Positions 13,584-17,011 of a stretch of DNA of 17,011 nucleotides are shown piece after piece. The notes under the pieces are model-generated. The model was given only the letters and a program-made list of their open reading frames with translations, searched no databases and was not told the DNA's origin. The position numbers were made by a program, and so were the translations under genes. The stretch comes from Coriobacteriales bacterium (GTDB lineage: Bacteria; Actinomycetota; Coriobacteriia; Coriobacteriales; UBA8131): NCBI GenBank assembly GCA_031286245.1, contig JAITUO010000013.1, positions 1 through 17,011 on the forward strand, given 5' to 3'. Position 1 is the stretch's first letter; every line of letters begins with the position of its first letter.

Positions 13584-14804
13584 TTATTTCATCCCGTTAT
13601 TATGTCCCGGCCCCTTGTTTGGATTAGGATTTCCGTTATTACTACCCGGCCCCTGGTTCGGGTTCGGATCGGGATTGCCATTATTCTGCCCCGGCCCCTG
13701 GTTCGGGTTCGGATCGGGATTACCATTATTATGCCCCGGCCCCTGGTTCGGGTTTGGATCAGTGTTCCCGATGCTGCTGTTTGGCCCCTGATTCGGATTC
13801 GGATCGGGATTACCGGAACTTATACCTGGTCCCTGGTTCGGGTTGGTTGTAGTGCTGCTATTGTTGCCAGCTCCCTGGTTCGGGTTTGGATCATCTTTGC
13901 CGTTATTGTTACCAGCTCCTTGGTTCGGGTTGGGAGTATTGTTGCCGTTGTTGTTGCCTGCACCCTGATTCGGGTTAGGATCATTATTGCCACTGTTGTT
14001 TCCAGCTCCCTGGTTGGGATTTTCAACTTCCTTACCGTTGTTGTTACCTGGACCTTGATTCGGGTTGTCCTTATCCCAATAATAGAACTCACCATCGTCG
14101 CTGACTACTCCAGTTGCTGCTGCTAATAGCTCTTTAGTTGGCAGTAGTACGAGGTCTTCAATCACCAGGTTCGGGTCGGCTGCCTGCAACCGCTCGGCTA
14201 ATAACAACTTGCCCGGAGATACTCCCAGATCTACTACCCTGTCGCGGTACTCTGGGCTGCAGGCTTGAATAATAGCCAAATCTGGCAGGCCTTGTGTGAA
14301 CAGCGCATCAACAATGGCTACCGTCTGTTTCTCGGCAACATTGCTGTTATTGGCAATCACAGTGATCAGAACCAAAGGCGGATCACTCTTCATATCTAGG
14401 TATCCGTCTTGTTCAGCTGCCTGTATCAATGTGATCACAACATCGCAGGCTGGCCCTTTCAGCACCAAGTCCGCCAGCAGTATTTCGCCATCATGATTCA
14501 CCGGATCTACAGCAATCAGTTGGTCGAAATAGTTGAACTTCATCACCACGCTGGGGTTGATGTCCATATATACAGAGTACTTCTCGGCATTCCAAAGCCA
14601 TGCAAAGCTGCCGACCATCAAAGCCAATACAAAGCTGGCAGCAACCGCCATGGTCCTGATGCGGTTGATCTGTACCGGCTGGGCGGTCAGCTCAATCTCA
14701 AGTCCGACAGGCTTTGTGGCATAACCTTTCACATACCGAAACGAGCCTGTGCGGTCCAGTACATATGTACCATTATCTTCATGGCTGATTATTACTGCCT
14801 TCAT
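13584..14804 (-). CDS. rsgI: RsgI-type transmembrane anti-sigma factor with Asn/Pro/Gly repeat tail
   Basis: Counting from the upstream ATG at 14828, the 414-residue frame shows a short cytoplasmic RsgI domain (about 9-48, KAVIISHEDNGTYVLDRTG), one membrane helix (about 59-79) and an extracellular domain starting YSVYMDINPSVVMKFNYFD. That segment matches the conserved part of RsgI proteins where family members self-cleave at an Asn-Pro bond; N91-P92 is present here. A globular region runs to about 250, then 11 repeats of about 15 residues built on NPNQGPGNNNG fill the tail (255-414). RsgI holds SigI at the membrane until an outside signal triggers proteolysis. The ATG at 14804 (residue 9) starts MKAVIISHED one base after the sigI stop and fits the family N-terminus; the 14828 start would overlap sigI by 23 bp. 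In Bacillota the variable tail often binds polysaccharide; this tail has no recognised binding fold. Confidence 0.87.
   Translation of the reverse strand: MKAVIISHEDNGTYVLDRTGSFRYVKGYATKPVGLEIELTAQPVQINRIRTMAVAASFVLALMVGSFAWLWNAEKYSVYMDINPSVVMKFNYFDQLIAVDPVNHDGEILLADLVLKGPACDVVITLIQAAEQDGYLDMKSDPPLVLITVIANNSNVAEKQTVAIVDALFTQGLPDLAIIQACSPEYRDRVVDLGVSPGKLLLAERLQAADPNLVIEDLVLLPTKELLAAATGVVSDDGEFYYWDKDNPNQGPGNNNGKEVENPNQGAGNNSGNNDPNPNQGAGNNNGNNTPNPNQGAGNNNGKDDPNPNQGAGNNSSTTTNPNQGPGISSGNPDPNPNQGPNSSIGNTDPNPNQGPGHNNGNPDPNPNQGPGQNNGNPDPNPNQGPGSNNGNPNPNKGPGHNNGMK
13587..14066 (-). repeat. Eleven-unit minisatellite of about 45 bp in rsgI
   Basis: Units of mostly 45 bp (two are 42 and 39 bp) encode 15-residue repeats starting NPNQG. 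The 3' units (pattern GNPDP) are closest to each other and the 5' units (pattern GAGNN) form a second subgroup, which suggests separate rounds of unit duplication. All length changes are multiples of three, so the frame is kept. Confidence 0.9.
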
Positions 14805-14805
14805 C

Positions 14806-15534
14806 TCAAATCCCGTTCTCACCGACATACTCAGATAATACCTCGTAGTCGCCCAATATGATAATCAGTGATGACAGTATAAATATTCGCGCACGCTCCA
14901 GCTTTTTCGGGGGTAATCCGGTAATTTCTGAGATAGCCTGGATCGGGAAATAGCGTTTTAGCTGTATCGTCTGAACGATATCTGGGTCTTTTGCTATTAA
15001 TGCGATGGCCTTCTTATAAACTTCGCGTTGCTTATCCCGTTTCGGTGACTGTCGTGCCAGGCTGTCCATAGTAATCTTCCAGGCACTGAGCTCTGCCTTG
15101 AATTGCTCGATTTCATCTAACAGGAGCTGCTGTCGGCTAGCCATGAGGAACTGGCTGATCGATATCTCCTCCACAGCAGACGATTGGGCAGATGTTTGCT
15201 CATCGTCATCATTATCCAAAGGCACAGTTTTACCTTCGCTACGGTAGATTTTTCGGATACTGTCAATTATCCGCGAGCGAGTGACACGTTCAGCAAAGGG
15301 AAAGAAATGCCCCTTGCTCGCATCATAATTTTGAATGGCCTCATAGAAGGCGATCATTGCGGTACTGTAGAATTCTTCGCGTTGATACTCGTCATAATGT
15401 GGAGAATACCGGGCGGCAAGCCCCAATAAATAGGGCTTGAAATCCCGGATCAGCTGTTCAGCAGCAACTTCCGAAGACTTGGCAGCGACCGCTCGGCTAT
15501 CCAGATCAGCTGCTTTTTCGACAACCTCAATCAT
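14806..15534 (-). CDS. sigI: SigI-type RNA polymerase sigma factor
   Basis: The 242-residue protein matches the SigI group of sigma-70-family factors. The region 2 part spans about 28-95 (FKPYLLGLAARYSPHYDEYQ, then YSTAMIAFYEAIQNYDASKG and FFPFAERVTRSRIIDSIRK). After an acidic Asp/Glu linker (about 106-122) the SigI-specific C-terminal domain carries a helix-turn-helix, QAISEITGLPPKKLERARIF, and ends with LGDYEVLSEYV, very like the GDYEYLKEYI ending of Bacillota SigI. SigI lacks the ordinary region 4 and directs RNA polymerase to heat- or envelope-related and polysaccharide-degradation genes in Bacillus and Clostridium. It is controlled by the membrane protein encoded directly downstream. The ATG at 15534 has AGGA nine bases upstream. 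The pair is best known from Bacillota, so its presence in a genome that otherwise looks actinobacterial is notable. Confidence 0.88.
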   Translation of the reverse strand: MIEVVEKAADLDSRAVAAKSSEVAAEQLIRDFKPYLLGLAARYSPHYDEYQREEFYSTAMIAFYEAIQNYDASKGHFFPFAERVTRSRIIDSIRKIYRSEGKTVPLDNDDDEQTSAQSSAVEEISISQFLMASRQQLLLDEIEQFKAELSAWKITMDSLARQSPKRDKQREVYKKAIALIAKDPDIVQTIQLKRYFPIQAISEITGLPPKKLERARIFILSSLIIILGDYEVLSEYVGENGI

Positions 15535-15574
15535 GATAGTATCCTGTTGAGGCTGGTATTCTGATATCTTTCGC

Positions 15575-15580
15575 GGGGGT
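15575..15580 (-). promoter_or_regulatory. ACCCCC box upstream of sigI (candidate SigI autoregulatory site)
   Basis: The minus strand reads ATACCCCCGCGAAAGATATC about 45 bases upstream of the sigI ATG. ACCCCC is the -35 sequence known for Bacillus SigI promoters, whose -10 contains CGAA. A CGAA follows here after only one base, which is too close for a normal spacing; an AGAAT lies 12 bases downstream. It is suggestive of autoregulation but not conclusive. Confidence 0.35.
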
Positions 15581-15726
15581 ATCTAAAACGTTGGCGGATG
15601 GAATTATCTATCATAAAAACCAGCCAGCCAAGCTAATTCTGTGAAACTGCGCCCCTGCGGAGAAAAGAGTTTAAACTGCTCAGGCACCATTTGCCCGCCC
15701 TCTCCAGCTGTTACAATAAGGCATCT

Positions 15727-15735
15727 ATTCTAGCA
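15727..15735 (-). promoter_or_regulatory. Possible extended -10 promoter for sigI
   Basis: TGCTAGAAT on the minus strand (15735-15727) is a good extended -10 without a recognisable -35 at 17 bp. It would give a leader of about 185 nt before sigI, including a GC-rich stretch (15640-15715) with local palindromes such as AGTTTAAACT (15668-15677). Confidence 0.3.
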
Positions 15736-15834
15736 TTTTGCATATCGGTATTGCTTGCAAAGAATCCACACTGTCACTTTTATGATATTTCAAACCAATT
15801 CATATCCATAAAAGCACATCTACTTAATCAAACA

Positions 15835-15870
15835 ATCCGGGGGCTTACCATTACCGATAAGCCCCCGGAT
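15835..15870 (-). terminator. Terminator hairpin after the surface-protein gene
   Basis: ATCCGGGGGCTTA (15835-15847) and TAAGCCCCCGGAT (15858-15870) form a perfect 13-bp stem with a 10-base loop, about 75 bp past the stop codon of the gene above. In the minus-strand transcript it is followed by TGTTTGATT, a moderate U-tract. It should insulate sigI from upstream transcription. Confidence 0.8.
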
Positions 15871-15945
15871 AAATGCACATGGCTCAATGACTATTCATAC
15901 ATAACACTTCGAAAACTTACAAATTACCTGGCTAAAAGCAACCTG

Positions 15946-17011
15946 CTAAGGCTTGAGCACTATCTCCAGGAAGTAAGCTTGGCGAGAACCAGTGCCAAAT
16001 GGGTTATCAAACCAAACTCCCCGAATCTCTTCCCCAACAAAGCCTACACCATTGGAATAATGCGGAGTCCAGTCTGCCGGGATAGCATAGAAAACATACC
16101 CGCCTACATTAGTACTATCCTTGGTAAAGATTGCAGTGAACTCGATATCATTAGCAACACCGAAGCCGATTGTGGCTTTATCGTATTTGTCCCAGAAGTC
16201 TGGAGCAAAACCGATGAAATACTCCCCATTTGGAGTCGTATTGGATGAGTAGCATAAAACACCATATTGCCACCAAAGATCAAAGTGTTCGGTTGAAGGG
16301 ATTTTCTCTGTGATTAATATGGTTGGCGGGACATATGGATCGCCAAGTACGAGCTTGTTATAGAGGGTGACCACATAATCCATACCATCTTCAGCTACAA
16401 ACTCAGCACCAGCGTAATCGACTCCATCAACGGTATGAATCGCATAATCGAGGACGAACTTAGCGTCGGGGTAATAGACTCCGTCGATGGTGTAACCATG
16501 ATACAGTGCTACATCACCCTCGGTGATTTCTACAGTAGTGAACGGGTCTACTGTATATACCGTATTAAGCTGAATAACACCGTCGATCGAGCTTGAGAAT
16601 GTTACACTTGCTCCGCCTGTCCGGCTATTCACCAAAGCAAATGAAATGGGTGCACCATTCTCATCTAACCAGACCTTATCAACTGTATAAGTCGGGTCAT
16701 CCAAGGCCTGCTCTTTGAAAAACTTATTGGTGAATTCTACGATGTACTCCCTGTTCGCGTGTGCTTTGAAGTTAATCGTATTGACAGATTGGCCATTGAT
16801 GGTGACCCCAACCAGTTCATACCAAACTCTGTAGAGTATGCCATCGTCGAATATCATCTCAGCCGACCACGCACTGTTTTCTTCGAAGCTCACCTGACTC
16901 CAGGCATCAACCTGCTTAGCGACATCCAGCTCAAAACCATTTGAGAATGTAGCCACTGCTCCCTCCGGTAGTTCTTCGAAAATATCGTTGAAGTCCCAGA
17001 CCTTTTTCGCT
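15946..17011 (-). CDS. Large surface/secreted protein with Cna-B-like segments (partial, N-terminus off the right edge)
   Basis: The frame is open to the right edge with no start codon that fits; reading inward from the edge gives AKKVWDFNDIFEELPEGAVA, so only the last 354 or so residues are here. Three segments look like Cna-B/SpaA (prealbumin-like) repeats: one ending EYIVEFTNKF, one with the typical VDKVWLDENGAPISFALVNS opening, and one ending DYVVTLYNKLV. The last 110 residues are rich in aromatic residues (DLWWQYGVLCYSS, FAPDFWDKYDK) and I recognise no family. No LPxTG motif, sorting helix or basic tail is present at the C-terminus (ends LEIVLKP), so wall sorting by sortase is not supported; the aromatic domain may be the anchor or a binding unit (inference). 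It lies upstream of sigI in the same direction, separated by a terminator. The very low Lys/Arg and high Asp, Thr, Val and Tyr content fits an extracellular protein. Confidence 0.75.
   Translation of the reverse strand, partial: AKKVWDFNDIFEELPEGAVATFSNGFELDVAKQVDAWSQVSFEENSAWSAEMIFDDGILYRVWYELVGVTINGQSVNTINFKAHANREYIVEFTNKFFKEQALDDPTYTVDKVWLDENGAPISFALVNSRTGGASVTFSSSIDGVIQLNTVYTVDPFTTVEITEGDVALYHGYTIDGVYYPDAKFVLDYAIHTVDGVDYAGAEFVAEDGMDYVVTLYNKLVLGDPYVPPTILITEKIPSTEHFDLWWQYGVLCYSSNTTPNGEYFIGFAPDFWDKYDKATIGFGVANDIEFTAIFTKDSTNVGGYVFYAIPADWTPHYSNGVGFVGEEIRGVWFDNPFGTGSRQAYFLEIVLKP

Larger units (their letters stand above)
15535..15945. other. Spacer between sigI and the surface-protein gene
   Basis: About 410 bp without a supported gene. 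It contains the ACCCCC box, a GC-rich potentially structured stretch at 15640-15715, the possible extended -10, an AT-rich stretch around 15721-15834, and a strong terminator hairpin at 15835-15870. I considered known riboswitch classes for the structured stretch and could not match one by eye. Confidence 0.5.

Noticed and set aside
13587..14066. Regular repeats that could be taken for a CRISPR array
   Set aside because: Units are contiguous, in frame and have no unique spacers. They encode protein repeats.
13533..14126. Plus-strand frame of 197 codons opposite the rsgI repeats
   Set aside because: It is the antisense reading of the 45-bp repeat, producing a regular Val/Arg/Ile pattern. The repeat keeps several frames open.
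15691..16248. Plus-strand frame of 185 codons over the terminator and the end of the surface-protein gene
   Set aside because: It runs through the terminator hairpin and antisense to a gene with clear protein features, without a ribosome site.

Overview
This window looks like a chromosomal segment of an actinobacterium, most likely of the class Coriobacteriia (inference). The grounds are the actinobacterial-style ftsB-ppx gene pair, and an ATP synthase b subunit that starts with a cleavable-type signal peptide and ends in a form I associate with Coriobacteriia. Base composition is near 50% GC by eye. Every protein gene I can support is on the minus strand. The only plus-strand gene is a tRNA-Leu(UAA).

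Layout from low to high coordinate. (1) The N-terminal three quarters of a yebC gene runs off the left edge. (2) A 448-bp spacer holds a 193-bp palindromic element (copy 1). (3) A DUF1385 (YqhQ-like) membrane protein and ribosomal protein L31 follow; both carry unusual low-complexity additions. (4) A complete F1Fo ATP synthase operon, transcribed atpI-B-E-F-H-A-G-D-C and continuing in the same direction into rpmE and the DUF1385 gene. (5) A roughly 720-bp spacer has a candidate operon promoter, copy 2 of the palindromic element and the tRNA-Leu gene. (6) A ppx/gppA-ftsB pair. (7) A roughly 700-bp spacer contains a possible 51-residue membrane peptide, a 29-bp perfect inverted repeat and a terminator. 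(8) A SigI-type sigma factor gene is followed by its RsgI-type membrane anti-sigma gene, whose extracellular tail is 11 Asn/Pro/Gly-rich repeats. (9) The 3' part of a gene for a large surface-type protein with Cna-B-like segments runs off the right edge.

How it fits together. The atp block makes the complete rotary ATP synthase: AtpB, AtpE and AtpF form the membrane sector, AtpH and the AtpA/D/G/C subunits the rest, and AtpI is an accessory protein. Several subunits have lineage-specific traits: a 63-residue c subunit lacking most of the TM1 glycine motif, an insert in gamma, and a leader peptide on b. The sigI-rsgI pair is a signal-transduction module of the kind that senses extracellular polymers or envelope state in Bacillota; here it lies next to a surface-protein gene that may be a target or a neighbour by chance.

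The most unusual non-coding signal is the pair of 193-bp palindromic elements on either side of the atp-rpmE-DUF1385 block. Their 45-bp arms differ between copies at seven positions that change together in both arms, so pairing has been preserved. A further 20 to 21 bp outside each element matches in inverted orientation.
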